Below, piece after piece: positions 13,028-21,641 of a stretch of DNA of 64,000 nucleotides (position 1 is the first letter of the stretch; each line of letters begins with the position of its first letter). The stretch is from NCBI RefSeq assembly GCF_016860525.1, contig NZ_BNEA01000015.1, positions 2,542,001-2,606,000 on the forward strand, written 5' to 3'. The position numbers and the translations under genes were made by a program. The stretch is from Streptomyces rubradiris. GTDB lineage: Bacteria; Actinomycetota; Actinomycetes; Streptomycetales; Streptomycetaceae. The notes beneath the pieces were generated by a model. The model saw only the letters and a list, made by a program, of their open reading frames with translations. It did no database searches and was not told the DNA's origin.

Positions 13028-14161
13028 TCAGACCGCCGTCGCCGCCGTCGCGCGCGTCGTGGACGCGATCGTCGCCGACCCCACCACGCGCGTGCCGTCG
13101 TAGAGCACGATCGCCTGGCCGGGCGCGACGCCGCGGACCGGCTCGGTGAAGGTGACGCGCAGCTCGCCGGCCACGAGTTCGGCGGTGACCCCGGTCTCGC
13201 CGCCGTGCGCGCGCAGCTGGGCGGTGTAGGTGCCGGGGCCGGCGGGGGCGGTGCCGCACCAGCGGGGCCTGATCGCGGTGAGGGCGGTGACGTCCAGGGC
13301 CTCGGCCGGGCCGACGGTGACCGTGTTGGTGACCGGGGAGATGTCCAGGACGTAGCGCGGCTTGCCGTCCGGGGCCGGGGTGCCGATCCTCAGGCCCTTG
13401 CGCTGGCCGATGGTGAAGCCGTACGCGCCCTCGTGGGTGCCCAGCTTGCTGCCGGACTCGTCCACGATGTCGCCCTCGGCCTTGCCGAGGCGGCGGGCCA
13501 GGAAGCCCTGGGTGTCGCCGTCGGCGATGAAGCAGATGTCGTGCGAGTCGGGCTTCTTCGCCACGGCCAGGCCCCGGCGCTCGGCCTCCGCGCGGATCTC
13601 CTCCTTGGTGGTGACCGTGTCGCCGAGCGGGAACATCGCGTGCGCGAGCTGCTTGTCGTCCAGCACGCCGAGGACGTACGACTGGTCCTTGGCCATGTCG
13701 GAGGCGCGGTGCAGCTCGCGCGTGCCGTCCTCCTTCACGATCACCTTGGCGTAGTGGCCGGTGCACACGGCGTCGAAGCCGAGGGCCAGCGCCTTGTCCA
13801 GCAGCGCCGCGAACTTGATCTTCTCGTTGCAGCGCAGGCACGGGTTCGGGGTCCGGCCGGCCTCGTACTCGGCGACGAAGTCCTCCACGACGTCCTCGCG
13901 GAAGCGGTCGGCGAGGTCCCAGACGTAGAACGGGATGCCGATGACGTCGGCCGCGCGGCGGGCGTCGCGCGAGTCCTCGATGGTGCAACAGCCCCGCGCG
14001 CCGGTTCGGAAGGACTGCGGGTTCGCGGAGAGCGCGAGGTGGACGCCGGTGACGTCGTGGCCGGCCTCCGCGGCACGCGCGGCGGCGACGGCGGAGTCCA
14101 CTCCGCCGGACATGGCGGCGAGGACGCGGAGGGGGCGGGTGCGCTGCGGGGTGTCAGTCAT
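13028..14161 (-). CDS. mnmA: tRNA 2-thiouridylase MnmA
   Basis: 377 residues. The ATP-pyrophosphatase loop [13 protein letters not shown] lies near the N-terminus. The two catalytic cysteines are visible in [15 protein letters not shown] and in [12 protein letters not shown], together with the [16 protein letters not shown] segment and a C-terminal beta-barrel. It transfers activated sulfur to U34 of Lys, Glu and Gln tRNAs. The probable sulfur donor, a cysteine desulfurase, is encoded about 0.9 kb upstream on the same strand, with the amidase gene on the opposite strand between them. Confidence 0.97.
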   Translation of the reverse strand: MTDTPQRTRPLRVLAAMSGGVDSAVAAARAAEAGHDVTGVHLALSANPQSFRTGARGCCTIEDSRDARRAADVIGIPFYVWDLADRFREDVVEDFVAEYEAGRTPNPCLRCNEKIKFAALLDKALALGFDAVCTGHYAKVIVKEDGTRELHRASDMAKDQSYVLGVLDDKQLAHAMFPLGDTVTTKEEIRAEAERRGLAVAKKPDSHDICFIADGDTQGFLARRLGKAEGDIVDESGSKLGTHEGAYGFTIGQRKGLRIGTPAPDGKPRYVLDISPVTNTVTVGPAEALDVTALTAIRPRWCGTAPAGPGTYTAQLRAHGGETGVTAELVAGELRVTFTEPVRGVAPGQAIVLYDGTRVVGSATIASTTRATAATAV

Positions 14162-14243
14162 AACCCTTCCAGGGTACGGGGGCGCCAGAACGAGCGTGCG
14201 GGGGTGCGGGAACCCGGCCGGCCGGCTGTCCGTTGACGGTCAC

Positions 14244-14960
14244 ATGGGGGCGACTTCGGGTTCGGCGGCGGGGGCGGGCACGGGACCTCCGGCGGGTGAC
14301 GGGGACCGGCGGCTGGGGCGGCGGGCCCTGCTGGTCGGCGGGGTCGCGGCGGCCGTGGGCACGGCGCTGCTGGCCCGCGAGGAGCTGTCCCGGTCGTGGT
14401 GGCGGCTGCCCGGGGTGGACAAGCCGCGGCCGGCGGGCGCGGTGGACTTCCCCGGCGCGCGCTGGGTGGCGGCCTCGGCGGCGAACTACCGGCGGGCGGA
14501 CCGGCCGGCCGACTATCCGGTGGACCGGGTGGTCGTCCATGTCACCCAGGGCGGGTACGCGTCGGCGGTGCGGGCCTTCAAGGACCCCGGGCACGGTGCG
14601 GCGGCGCACTACATCGTGCGCCGGGACGGGCGGATCACCCAGCTCGTCCGCGAGCTGGACGTGGCCTTCCACGCGGGCAACCGGCAGTACAACGAACGCA
14701 GCGTCGGCATCGAGCACGAGGGTTTCGTGGAGGACCCGGCGTCCTTCACGGCCGCCCTGTACGCGGCCTCGGCCCGGCTGGCGGCCGCGATATGCGGGCG
14801 GTACGGCATCCCCGTGGACCGGGAGCACATCATCGGGCACCACCAGGTGCCGGGCACGGACCACACGGACCCGGGGCGGCTGTGGGACTGGGAGCGGTAC
14901 ATACGCCTGGTCGGCGACGAGCGCGCCGAGTCCCCGCCGGCGTCCCCGCCCGCGAGGTGA
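14244..14960 (+). CDS. Tat-exported N-acetylmuramoyl-L-alanine amidase (Amidase_2)
   Basis: 238 residues from ATG 14244. A twin-arginine type leader (RRLGRRALLVGGVAAAVGTALLA) is followed by an Amidase_2/PGRP-like domain. The zinc ligands expected for the fold are present: His in VVVHVTQGG, His in IIGHHQVPG and Asp in TDHTDPG; AAHYIVRRDGRITQLV lies between them. It should cut the amide between muramic acid and the stem peptide outside the membrane. It lies opposite to mnmA (83 bp between starts) and converges with the desulfurase gene. Confidence 0.9.
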   Translation: MGATSGSAAGAGTGPPAGDGDRRLGRRALLVGGVAAAVGTALLAREELSRSWWRLPGVDKPRPAGAVDFPGARWVAASAANYRRADRPADYPVDRVVVHVTQGGYASAVRAFKDPGHGAAAHYIVRRDGRITQLVRELDVAFHAGNRQYNERSVGIEHEGFVEDPASFTAALYAASARLAAAICGRYGIPVDREHIIGHHQVPGTDHTDPGRLWDWERYIRLVGDERAESPPASPPAR

Positions 14961-14973
14961 GCTGGGCCGCGAG

Positions 14974-15051
14974 GGCGGGCCAGGTGGGGCCGGCCGCGCG
15001 GCGGGCCAGGTAAGTGCGGCCCGCGGGCGGGCTAGGTGAGGCCGGCCGCGC
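14974..15051. repeat. 26-bp tandem repeat at the cysteine desulfurase 3' end
   Basis: Three units of exactly 26 bp beginning at 14974, 15000 and 15026 (GGCGGGC(C/T)AGGT then a G/C-rich second half). The third unit contains the desulfurase stop codon and its last few codons; the first two are noncoding copies that read CCA where the stop (CTA on this strand) lies. Confidence 0.9.
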
Positions 15052-16201
15052 GGGCGCGTTCCACCGCCGGGCCGATCGCCTTGGCCACGGCCTCGACGTC
15101 CGCCTCGGTGGAGGTGTGGCCGAGGGAGAAGCGCAGGGTGCCGCGGGCCAGGTCCGGGTCGGTGCCGGTGGCCAGGAGGACGTGGCTGGGCTGGGCGACG
15201 CCCGCGGTGCAGGCGGAGCCGGTGGAGCACTCGATGCCCTGGGCGTCCAGCAGGAGCAGCAGGGAGTCGCCCTCGCAGCCGGGGAAGGTGAAGTGCGCGT
15301 TGGCGGGGAGCCGGCCCCCGGGCGCCGGGTCGCCGCCGAGGATCGCGTCCGGTACGGCGCCGCACACGGCGTCGACCAGCCGGTCGCGCAGGCCGCCGAC
15401 CTCCCGCGCGAACCGCTCCCGCCGCTCGGCGGCGAGCCGCCCGGCGACGGCGAAGGAGGCGACGGCGGGCACGTCGAGGGTGCCGGAGCGGACGTGCCGC
15501 TCCTGGCCGCCGCCGTGCAGGACGGGTACGGGGGCGTGCTCCCGGCCGAGCAGCAGGGCGCCGATGCCGTACGGGCCGCCGATCTTGTGGCCGGAGACGG
15601 TCATGGCGGCGAGGCCGGAGGCGGCGAAGTCGACGGGGACCTGCCCGAAGGCCTGGACCGCGTCGGCGTGCAGAGGGACACCGAACTCGGCGGCGACGTC
15701 GGCGAGTTCGCGGACAGGCATGATCGTGCCGATCTCGTTGTTGGCCCACATCACGGTGGCCAGGGCGACGTCGCCGGGGTCGCGGGCGATGGCCTCGCGC
15801 AGCGCCTCGGGGTGGACGCGCCCATAAGCGTCGACGGGGAGGTACTCGACGGTGGCGCCCTCGTGCTCGCCGAGCCAGTGCACGGCGTCGAGGACGGCGT
15901 GGTGCTCGACGGGGCTGGCGAGGACGCGGGTACGAGCCGGGTCGGCGGCGACGCGGGACCAGTACAGGCCCTTGACGGCGAGATTGTCGGCCTCGGTGCC
16001 GCCCGAGGTGAACACGACCTCGCTGGGGCGGGCGCCGAGTGCTTCCGCGAGGGTTTCGCGGGCTTCCTCGACCGTGCGGCGGGCTTGCCGTCCGGACGCG
16101 TGGAGGGAGGAGGCGTTGCCCGTGATGCTCAGCTGGGCGGTGAGCGCCTCTGCCGCCTCCGGGAGCATCGGGGTGGTCGCGGCGTGGTCGAGGTAAGCCA
16201 T
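15032..16201 (-). CDS. Cysteine desulfurase (NifS/IscS family)
   Basis: 389 residues from ATG 16201 ([12 protein letters not shown]), which is the conserved N-terminus of the family; longer upstream starts lack conserved sequence. PLP-binding Lys206 lies in [12 protein letters not shown]. The catalytic Cys is in [19 protein letters not shown], in the short-loop form typical of IscS/NifS. It removes sulfur from cysteine as an enzyme persulfide. Position next to mnmA suggests tRNA thiolation as a main acceptor pathway; Fe-S assembly is also possible. Confidence 0.93.
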   Translation of the reverse strand: MAYLDHAATTPMLPEAAEALTAQLSITGNASSLHASGRQARRTVEEARETLAEALGARPSEVVFTSGGTEADNLAVKGLYWSRVAADPARTRVLASPVEHHAVLDAVHWLGEHEGATVEYLPVDAYGRVHPEALREAIARDPGDVALATVMWANNEIGTIMPVRELADVAAEFGVPLHADAVQAFGQVPVDFAASGLAAMTVSGHKIGGPYGIGALLLGREHAPVPVLHGGGQERHVRSGTLDVPAVASFAVAGRLAAERRERFAREVGGLRDRLVDAVCGAVPDAILGGDPAPGGRLPANAHFTFPGCEGDSLLLLLDAQGIECSTGSACTAGVAQPSHVLLATGTDPDLARGTLRFSLGHTSTEADVEAVAKAIGPAVERARAAGLT

Positions 16202-16329
16202 GGTGAGGCCGATTCTACGGCTCCCCCGCGACCGGGCCGGGCCCGCGAGGAGGGTTGGCCGGGACACGCCCCGCTCCGGCGCGCGCGGACTCGGCGCGCG
16301 GCTCGGCCGGCGGGGCGGGGGCCCGCTCC

Positions 16330-16611
16330 TCACAGGCTCCAGGACACCGTCCCCGTGACCTCCATCGACACGATCAGGACCACCAGGTCGGCGATGCCGA
16401 GGGTGAGGCCCAGGAAGGCCCGGCCCCGGCGGGCGGTGCCGCGCCAGAGGGCGGCCACGGCGAGGACGACGGCGATCGGGCCGAGAAGGAGGTTGAGGAC
16501 GAGCAGGCCGAGGAGGCCGAGGATGAAGGACGCGACGGCCATGCCGTCGGCGTCCCGGGTGCGCGGACGCGTGTCGGTGCGGCCGGTGCCGGCCGGTGCG
16601 GTGAGGTGCAT
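16330..16611 (-). CDS. DUF4190-type small membrane protein
   Basis: 93 residues: a short polar N-terminus, then two hydrophobic helices (about 24-56 and 66-85) separated by a basic loop ([10 protein letters not shown]). It has the layout of DUF4190 proteins ([11 protein letters not shown]...GPIAVVLA...[11 protein letters not shown]). Function unknown. Lies 31 bp downstream of the 54-residue membrane protein gene in the same direction. Confidence 0.85.
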   Translation of the reverse strand: MHLTAPAGTGRTDTRPRTRDADGMAVASFILGLLGLLVLNLLLGPIAVVLAVAALWRGTARRGRAFLGLTLGIADLVVLIVSMEVTGTVSWSL

Positions 16612-16642
16612 GGTGCTCAGCTCCCGGGAGACTGCGCGACGG

Positions 16643-16807
16643 TCAGTCGGACGACGTGCGGCGGCGGCCGTGGCGCTCGCGGAGCGCGAAGACGCCGAGC
16701 CAGACGGCGATGACGGCGGCCAGGACGGCGCTGACGGCCGGCGGCACGTGGGCCACGGTGCCCAGCACCACTCCGAGCAGCATGAGCGCGGCGACGAGGA
16801 ACAGCAT
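16643..16807 (-). CDS. 54-residue membrane protein
   Basis: Small gene opening MLFLVAALMLLGVVLGTV and ending RRRTSSD. It has two hydrophobic helices (about 2-18 and 24-42) and a strongly basic C-terminus (RERHGRRR). A G-rich ribosome site lies 8-14 bases upstream of ATG 16807. It is the first gene leftward of the divergent region that carries the TetR operator repeats, so it is the probable TetR target together with the DUF4190 gene. No function assigned. Confidence 0.75.
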   Translation of the reverse strand: MLFLVAALMLLGVVLGTVAHVPPAVSAVLAAVIAVWLGVFALRERHGRRRTSSD

Positions 16808-16863
16808 GGGATGGAATCCCCCCTCCGATATGCCTCGTGTTCAGCCGGTGTGAAGTTTGGGTG

Positions 16864-16941
16864 AACAGTTGTAGTAACAGTTGTTCACTGACTTTGAGTC
16901 TAGCGCTTCTCACGGCTTTCCAATTCCAGAGAACAGTTGTT
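16864..16941. promoter_or_regulatory. Triple AACAGTTGT(T) operator between small membrane gene and tetR
   Basis: AACAGTTGT(A/T) occurs at 16864-16873, 16876-16885 and 16932-16941. The first two sit within a longer inverted repeat with GTGAACA/TGTTCAC ends (16861-16888); the third is part of CAGTTGTTAACTG, 11 bp before the tetR start. This AT-richer stretch stands out from its surroundings. Confidence 0.7.
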
Positions 16942-16952
16942 AACTGGATGAC

Positions 16953-17579
16953 ATGAGTCACACCCTCGGCATCCGGCAGGCCCAGAAGCAGAAGACCCGG
17001 CAGGCGTTCCTCGACGCGGCGCTCGCCCTGCTGGAGGAGCAGAGCCTGAGCAGTCTGGGCCTGCGTGAGGTCACCCGGGCCGTCGGGGTCGCCCCGACCG
17101 CCTTCTACCGGCACTTCCGCTCGACCGCCGACCTCGGGGTGGCCCTGGTCGACGAGGCGCTGGGCAGCCTGCATCCGATGGTGCGGACGACGGTGTCCAC
17201 CACGGGAGACAGTGAGGAACGCATCGCGCGCGCCGTCGAGCTGATCGCCCGTCATGTCGCCGAGTACCCCGCACACGTCCGGTTCATCGCCCGCGAACGG
17301 CACGGGGGCGTGCAGCCCGTGCGGGAGGCCATCCGGGCCCAGCTGCACCGGTTCGCCGAGGAGGTCCGGGCCGAGCTGGCCAAGGACCGGGAGGCCGAGG
17401 GCTGGAGCGAGGACGACCTGCTGATGCTCGCGCACCTCTACGTCGACCAGATGCTCGTCACCGCCTCGCTGTTCCTGGAGGCGCTGGAGGCCCCCGAGGA
17501 CGAGCGGGAGCGGGTGGCCCGGCTCGCCACCCGCCAGCTGCGGCTCATCACCCTCGGCCGCGCCCACTGGCTGGACTGA
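16953..17579 (+). CDS. TetR-family regulator, FabR-like
   Basis: 208 residues. The N-terminal HTH is evident (LREVTRAVGVAPTAFYRHFRS), preceded by IRQAQKQKTRQAFLDAALALL. The start, HTH and the C-terminal ITLGRAHW resemble FabR of E. coli, a fatty-acid gene repressor; ligand and targets here are unknown. Three copies of a short repeat in the divergent promoter, one abutting its own start, suggest autoregulation and control of the two leftward membrane-protein genes. Confidence 0.9.
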   Translation: MSHTLGIRQAQKQKTRQAFLDAALALLEEQSLSSLGLREVTRAVGVAPTAFYRHFRSTADLGVALVDEALGSLHPMVRTTVSTTGDSEERIARAVELIARHVAEYPAHVRFIARERHGGVQPVREAIRAQLHRFAEEVRAELAKDREAEGWSEDDLLMLAHLYVDQMLVTASLFLEALEAPEDERERVARLATRQLRLITLGRAHWLD

Positions 17580-17596
17580 ACCGCCCCGGGCACCAG

Positions 17597-17680
17597 CCCC
17601 GTTCAGTCCTTCCCGGCCCCGCCCGCCGGCGCAGCCCGGCTCACCCCGCCCCCGCCCGCCGGCACAGCCCCGCTCAGCCC
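17597..17680. repeat. Degenerate approx. 33-bp tandem repeat at convergent gene ends
   Basis: Two near-identical copies of CCCGCCCGCCGGC(G/A)CAGCCC (around 17618-17637 and 17651-17670) and three related GCCC(C/G)G(T/C)TCA blocks, between tetR and the WYL regulator. The blocks resemble the sequence around the WYL stop codon. Confidence 0.7.
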
Positions 17681-18651
17681 TCCGCCGTCCCCGCCTCCCC
17701 GTACAGCGCCAGCACCGACCGCGCCCCCGCCACCAGTTCCGCACGCGCCTCGGGCGGGTCCAGGACCTCCACCCGGTCGGAGAACACGAGGAGTTGGCGT
17801 ACCGCCCGGAGCGCCGGGTAGGCCAGCCGGGCGGTGACCCACGGACTCTCGCCGTCGTCCTCCAACTCCGCCGTCAGCTCGGCGGCTGCCATCCGCCGGA
17901 ACATGTCGGCCAGTTCGCGCCGGACCCGCACGGTGACCTCTACCCCGGCCTCCCGCTCCTCCACCCGCCGCCGCAACTCCTCCCACGCGTCGGCGAGTTC
18001 CACGCCGGGCCGGCGCCGTACGGGCTCGTCCAGCAGCCACGCCCGGCGCACCCGGTCGGCCCGGAACAGCCGGGGCCGGCCGCGCCGGTCGGCGACCAGG
18101 TACCAGACGCCCGCCTTGGCCACCAGACCGTAGGGATCGACGGTGTACGTCCGCACCTCCCGCTCCCCGCTGTGCCGGTAACGCAGCCTCAGCCGCCGGT
18201 CGGAGAAGACCGCGTCCTGGAGCACCGCGAGGTCGACGGCCCGCTCCGGGCCGCTCTTCCAGCGGGTGGCGTCGACCAGGACCCGGCGGCTGGTCACCTC
18301 GGCGGCGGGGCGGTGCGGCGCCGGCAGCGCGGCCATGACCTTGCGCAGAGCCGAGGCGAGGGCCGCGTCCAGGCCGAGCGCGGCGTGCGCGCCTTGGGCG
18401 GCCAGCACGAACAGGGCCCGGGACTCGTCCGCGGTCAGACCGGTGACGTCGGTGCGGAAGCCGGCGAGGAGGCCGATGCCGCCGTGCCGGCCGCGCTCGG
18501 CGTAGACCGGAACCCCTGCGGCGGACAGCGCCTCGACGTCCCGGTAGATGGTGCGGACCGACACCTCCAGCCGCTCGGCGAGTTCGGGCGCGGGCACCCG
18601 GCCCCGGGTCTGCAGGAGCAGCAGGATCGACAGCAGCCGGTCGGACTTCAC
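17674..18651 (-). CDS. WYL-domain transcriptional regulator (YafY type)
   Basis: 325 residues from GTG 18651 (MKSDRLLSILLLLQTRGR), the typical family start; a further 12 codons upstream are open but atypical. N-terminal HTH (PAPELAERLEVSVRTIYRDVEALSAAGVPV), central WYL domain with VDPYGLVAKAGVWYLVADRR, and a C-terminal extension (WCX). WYL domains bind nucleic acids or small ligands. Divergent from the DinB-like gene; a palindrome in the shared promoter is the probable binding site. Confidence 0.9.
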   Translation of the reverse strand: MKSDRLLSILLLLQTRGRVPAPELAERLEVSVRTIYRDVEALSAAGVPVYAERGRHGGIGLLAGFRTDVTGLTADESRALFVLAAQGAHAALGLDAALASALRKVMAALPAPHRPAAEVTSRRVLVDATRWKSGPERAVDLAVLQDAVFSDRRLRLRYRHSGEREVRTYTVDPYGLVAKAGVWYLVADRRGRPRLFRADRVRRAWLLDEPVRRRPGVELADAWEELRRRVEEREAGVEVTVRVRRELADMFRRMAAAELTAELEDDGESPWVTARLAYPALRAVRQLLVFSDRVEVLDPPEARAELVAGARSVLALYGEAGTAEG

Positions 18652-18685
18652 CGCGCCAGGGTGCCGCCGGGCGGGTGACCGTGGC

Positions 18686-18710
18686 AAACCTGACGGCGGA
18701 TGTCAGGTTT
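18686..18710. promoter_or_regulatory. Palindromic operator between WYL regulator and DinB-like gene
   Basis: Perfect inverted repeat AAACCTGAC (18686-18694) / GTCAGGTTT (18702-18710) with a 7-bp spacer, 35 bp upstream of the regulator start and 103 bp upstream of the divergent gene. Confidence 0.8.
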
Positions 18711-18813
18711 CGGCGGGAGCGTACTCCCGAGCCGCCCCGGTGCGGCGGACCCGGCGCGCAGGCGCCCGCGCCGCCACCGCGGGCACCCGCCACCGCTGTG
18801 AAGGAAGGCCGTC

Positions 18814-19395
18814 ATGACCACCGATCCCCGCCCCCTGTACGCCCGTGCCACCGCCCAGGCGGCCCGGCTCGTCGAGGCCGTGCGTCCCGATCAGCTGTCC
18901 GCGCCCACCCCGTGTGCCGAGTACGACGTGCGCGCGCTGCTCGGCCATATCGTCGGCGGCACCCGCGGAGTCACCGCCGTCGGCGAGACCGGTACGGAGC
19001 GCAGCGAGCCGGTGACCGCCCCCGAGGTGCCCGACGACGGCTGGGCCGGGGCCTACGAAGAGGCCCGGAAGCGGGCGCTGAAGGCGTGGGAGAGCGACGA
19101 GCGGATGGCGTCGTCGGTGACGGTTCCCTGGGGGAAGATCCCCGGGCGGGCCGCCCTGTCGGCGTTCGTCATGGAGACCGTGGCGCACACCTGGGACCTG
19201 TCCGAGGCGATCGGCCGGCCGTTCCCGCTCGATCCGGAGCTGGCCGAGTTCTCGCTGGCCACCGCGCGGGAGGCGCTGCCGGAGGGGCCCAGGGAGGGCC
19301 GCCCCTTCGGCGCGCCGGTGCCGGCCCCCGAGGGAGCCGGTGCCTACGAGCGGCTGGCGGCCTGGCTGGGACGGGTGCCGCTCAGCCGAGCCTGA
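18814..19395 (+). CDS. DinB-like TIGR03086 metal-binding protein
   Basis: 193 residues. Four-helix DinB/MDMPI-type fold is indicated by the N-terminal LVEAVRPDQLSAPTPCAEYDV, a first His in LLGHIVGG and a second His in ETVAHTWDLSEAIGR, the usual metal ligands. Relatives include mycothiol-dependent enzymes such as maleylpyruvate isomerase, so thiol-transfer or isomerase chemistry is plausible but not shown. Probably controlled by the divergent WYL regulator. Its last 14 bases overlap the end of the convergent thioesterase gene. Confidence 0.85.
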   Translation: MTTDPRPLYARATAQAARLVEAVRPDQLSAPTPCAEYDVRALLGHIVGGTRGVTAVGETGTERSEPVTAPEVPDDGWAGAYEEARKRALKAWESDERMASSVTVPWGKIPGRAALSAFVMETVAHTWDLSEAIGRPFPLDPELAEFSLATAREALPEGPREGRPFGAPVPAPEGAGAYERLAAWLGRVPLSRA

Positions 19396-20242
19396 CCCGG
19401 GCCAGCTGGCGGGACTGCGCGACCAGCCGGTCCGCGCTGTCCCAGACCTCTGCGTCCTCCTCCAGGAAGCCGCCGGCCAGGTTGCGGGTGGTGATCGAGA
19501 TCCGCAGCGGCCCGGGGGCCGGGCGCTGCCGCACGTGGACGGTGAGTTCCACGGTCGGCACCCAGCCCTTCAGGCCCAGCTCGAAGGCGGTGGGCGGCAG
19601 GGCGTCCACCGCGAGGAGCAGGGAGAGCGGGTCGGCGTCGCGGCCGTCGGCGAGGCCGAACCAGGCGCGCATCTCGCCCTTGCCGGAGGGGGTGCCGAGG
19701 GCCCAGCCGGTGGTGGCGGGGTCCAGCTTGATCATCAGCCGGTCGGCGATGGCGTTGCTGCCGTCGATCGGGGCCGGGCCGTCCTCGGGACCGAAGCACC
19801 GCTGGAGCGGGGGGATCGGGGGCGGGGTGGCCGTCGTACGGACGTCGTCGGGGAGGGCGGCGAGGTCGCCGTAGGAGGCGAGGACGCGGATGCGTTCGAC
19901 CTCGTTGCCCTCGTCGTCGTACTGGAAGAGCGAGGCCTGGCCGGTGGAGAGGGTGCGGCCGGTGCGGACGGTCTCGGTGCGGACGACCGCCGGACCGGGC
20001 CGCGAGGCGGTCAGGTAGTGGGCGGTGATGGAGAAGGGGTCCGGGTGCGGGAGGGTGTCCGCGAGCGCCCGGCCGAGCACGGCCAGCAGATAGCCGCCGT
20101 TGACGGCGCTGATGATGGTCCAGCCGGCCGAGAGGTCGATGTCGTAGACGCCGGGCTCGCGCCGGGTGACCGCGGTGTCGCGGTCGAACTCGCTGTCGCC
20201 GATCGCGGCCGGCGAGGCGGGAACGGTAGCTGCTTCTGCCAT
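19382..20242 (-). CDS. TesB-like acyl-CoA thioesterase
   Basis: 286 residues from ATG 20242 (MAEAATVPASPAAIG). Double hotdog layout: the first half contains WTIISAVNGGYLLAVLGRAL and DPFSITAHYLTAS, the second DALPPTAFELGLKGWVPTVELTVHVR, in the manner of TesB/thioesterase-like superfamily proteins. Expected to hydrolyse acyl-CoA in the cytoplasm; chain-length preference unknown. Divergent from the esterase gene across 148 bp, an AT-richer region with ACATGT and GTGTCCGGACAC palindromes. Converges with the DinB-like gene. Confidence 0.85.
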   Translation of the reverse strand: MAEAATVPASPAAIGDSEFDRDTAVTRREPGVYDIDLSAGWTIISAVNGGYLLAVLGRALADTLPHPDPFSITAHYLTASRPGPAVVRTETVRTGRTLSTGQASLFQYDDEGNEVERIRVLASYGDLAALPDDVRTTATPPPIPPLQRCFGPEDGPAPIDGSNAIADRLMIKLDPATTGWALGTPSGKGEMRAWFGLADGRDADPLSLLLAVDALPPTAFELGLKGWVPTVELTVHVRQRPAPGPLRISITTRNLAGGFLEEDAEVWDSADRLVAQSRQLARVRLG

Positions 20243-20339
20243 GCGCGAACGGTACAACATGTAAATACTAAGCGGTAGCTTTTCTTGTGGGCGGCCGGTG
20301 AACTCTTCCCCCGGCGGAGATCGGGCAATTTCTCGGCAA

Positions 20340-20351
20340 GTGTCCGGACAC
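20340..20351. promoter_or_regulatory. GTGTCCGGACAC palindrome in thioesterase/esterase divergent promoter
   Basis: Perfect 12-bp palindrome 39 bp upstream of the esterase start. A possible operator; no regulator gene is adjacent. Confidence 0.35.
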
Positions 20352-20390
20352 GTCCACAACCCACCGCCCCGGAATCCCCTCTATGAGGAC

Positions 20391-21641
20391 ATGAGCCTCA
20401 CCGGGACTCCGTTCCTCTGCACCACCGTCCTGCTGTCCGTGGTCGCCCTCGTCCTGCCGCTCGCGCTGTGGTCACGGATGCGCGGACCCAGACCGCTGCG
20501 GGCGGCGGCCCGCGTACTGATGCTGCTGTTCGCCCAGGTCACGGCCGTCACGCTGGTCTTCGTGCTGGTCAACAACCAGAACAACCTGTACGACGACTGG
20601 GGCGACCTGCTCGGCACCGGCGACCACGTGCAGCGGGCCGCCGACCTCGGACGGGACGGCACCGGAGGCATCGCGGTGCAGCGGCTGCCCAGGGTCCGGC
20701 AGACCTTCCGGCCCGTCGGCGGACCCGGCATGCGCGCGGCCGGCCCCGTGCGCGTCACCCAGCTCAAGGGCCGCGTCTCCGGGGTGAACGCCGAGGTCTA
20801 CGTCTGGCTGCCGCCGCAGTACGACGACCCGGCCTACCGGCACCACGAGTTCCCGGTGGTGGAGCTGCTGCCGGGCTACCCGGGCTCGGCGAAGGCATGG
20901 TTCGGCTCACTGCGCGCCGCCGAGCAGCTGCTGCCGCTGATGCGCGACGGCCGGGTGGCGCCGTTCGTCCTGGTCGCCCCGCGCACCAGTCTGCTGGCCG
21001 GCGTGGACACCGGCTGCGCCAACATCCCCGGCCGGGTCAACGCCGACAGCTGGCTCAGCATCGACGTGCCCAAGATGGTCAAGGACAACTTCCGGGTCCA
21101 GCCCGCCCCGCGCGGCTGGGCGGTGGCCGGGTACTCGGCGGGCGGGCACTGCGCGGTCAAGCTGGCCGTGGCGCACCCCGACCGGTACCGGGCCGCGGTG
21201 AGCATGTCCGGCTACAACGACCCGATCGGCGAGCGCGACTCCCTCGCCGCCCGGACCCCGGCCCTGCGCGCGGCGAACAACCCGTACCTGCTGCTGCGCG
21301 CGGCGGCCACCCCGCCGCCGGTCGCGCTGTACCTCTCCGGCCAGTCCGGCGACGGCTACCAGGCGGGCAGGGCGCTGGAGTCGGCCGCCGCGGCGCCCAC
21401 CACCGTGCGCGTGGTCCACCTGCCGCGCAGCGCGGGCGGGCACACCATGGCGCTGTGGCGCCCGCAGGTCACCACCGTCTTCCGCTGGCTGACCCGCCAG
21501 ATGGGCCAGGGCCACGCCACGGGGCGGGACACCTCCGCCGCCGGGGCCGCTACTCCTCCGTCACCGTCGAGCGCCGGTTCCACGCACGCGGCGCCCGCCA
21601 GTGGAACCGCATCGCGAGCAGGCGCAGCACGAACGCCGTGA
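20391..21641 (+). CDS. Membrane-anchored esterase (esterase D / antigen 85-like fold)
   Basis: 416 residues from ATG 20391. Two N-terminal hydrophobic helices (about 8-27 and 40-62) precede an extracytoplasmic esterase domain: EVYVWLPPQYDDP, a nucleophile elbow GYSAGGH, and a late His in SAGGHTMALWRP. The architecture matches PF00756 esterases with N-terminal TM helices. The last roughly 30 residues are low-complexity Ala/Pro/Ser and lie antisense to the TRIC gene (92-bp overlap of the two 3' ends). This suggests the original stop was lost or moved. Confidence 0.87.
   Translation: MSLTGTPFLCTTVLLSVVALVLPLALWSRMRGPRPLRAAARVLMLLFAQVTAVTLVFVLVNNQNNLYDDWGDLLGTGDHVQRAADLGRDGTGGIAVQRLPRVRQTFRPVGGPGMRAAGPVRVTQLKGRVSGVNAEVYVWLPPQYDDPAYRHHEFPVVELLPGYPGSAKAWFGSLRAAEQLLPLMRDGRVAPFVLVAPRTSLLAGVDTGCANIPGRVNADSWLSIDVPKMVKDNFRVQPAPRGWAVAGYSAGGHCAVKLAVAHPDRYRAAVSMSGYNDPIGERDSLAARTPALRAANNPYLLLRAAATPPPVALYLSGQSGDGYQAGRALESAAAAPTTVRVVHLPRSAGGHTMALWRPQVTTVFRWLTRQMGQGHATGRDTSAAGAATPPSPSSAGSTHAAPASGTASRAGAARTP

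Noticed and set aside
12943..15051. CRISPR-like array from regularly spaced repeats
   Set aside because: Units are directly adjacent with no spacers and only three copies each, so these are simple tandem duplications.
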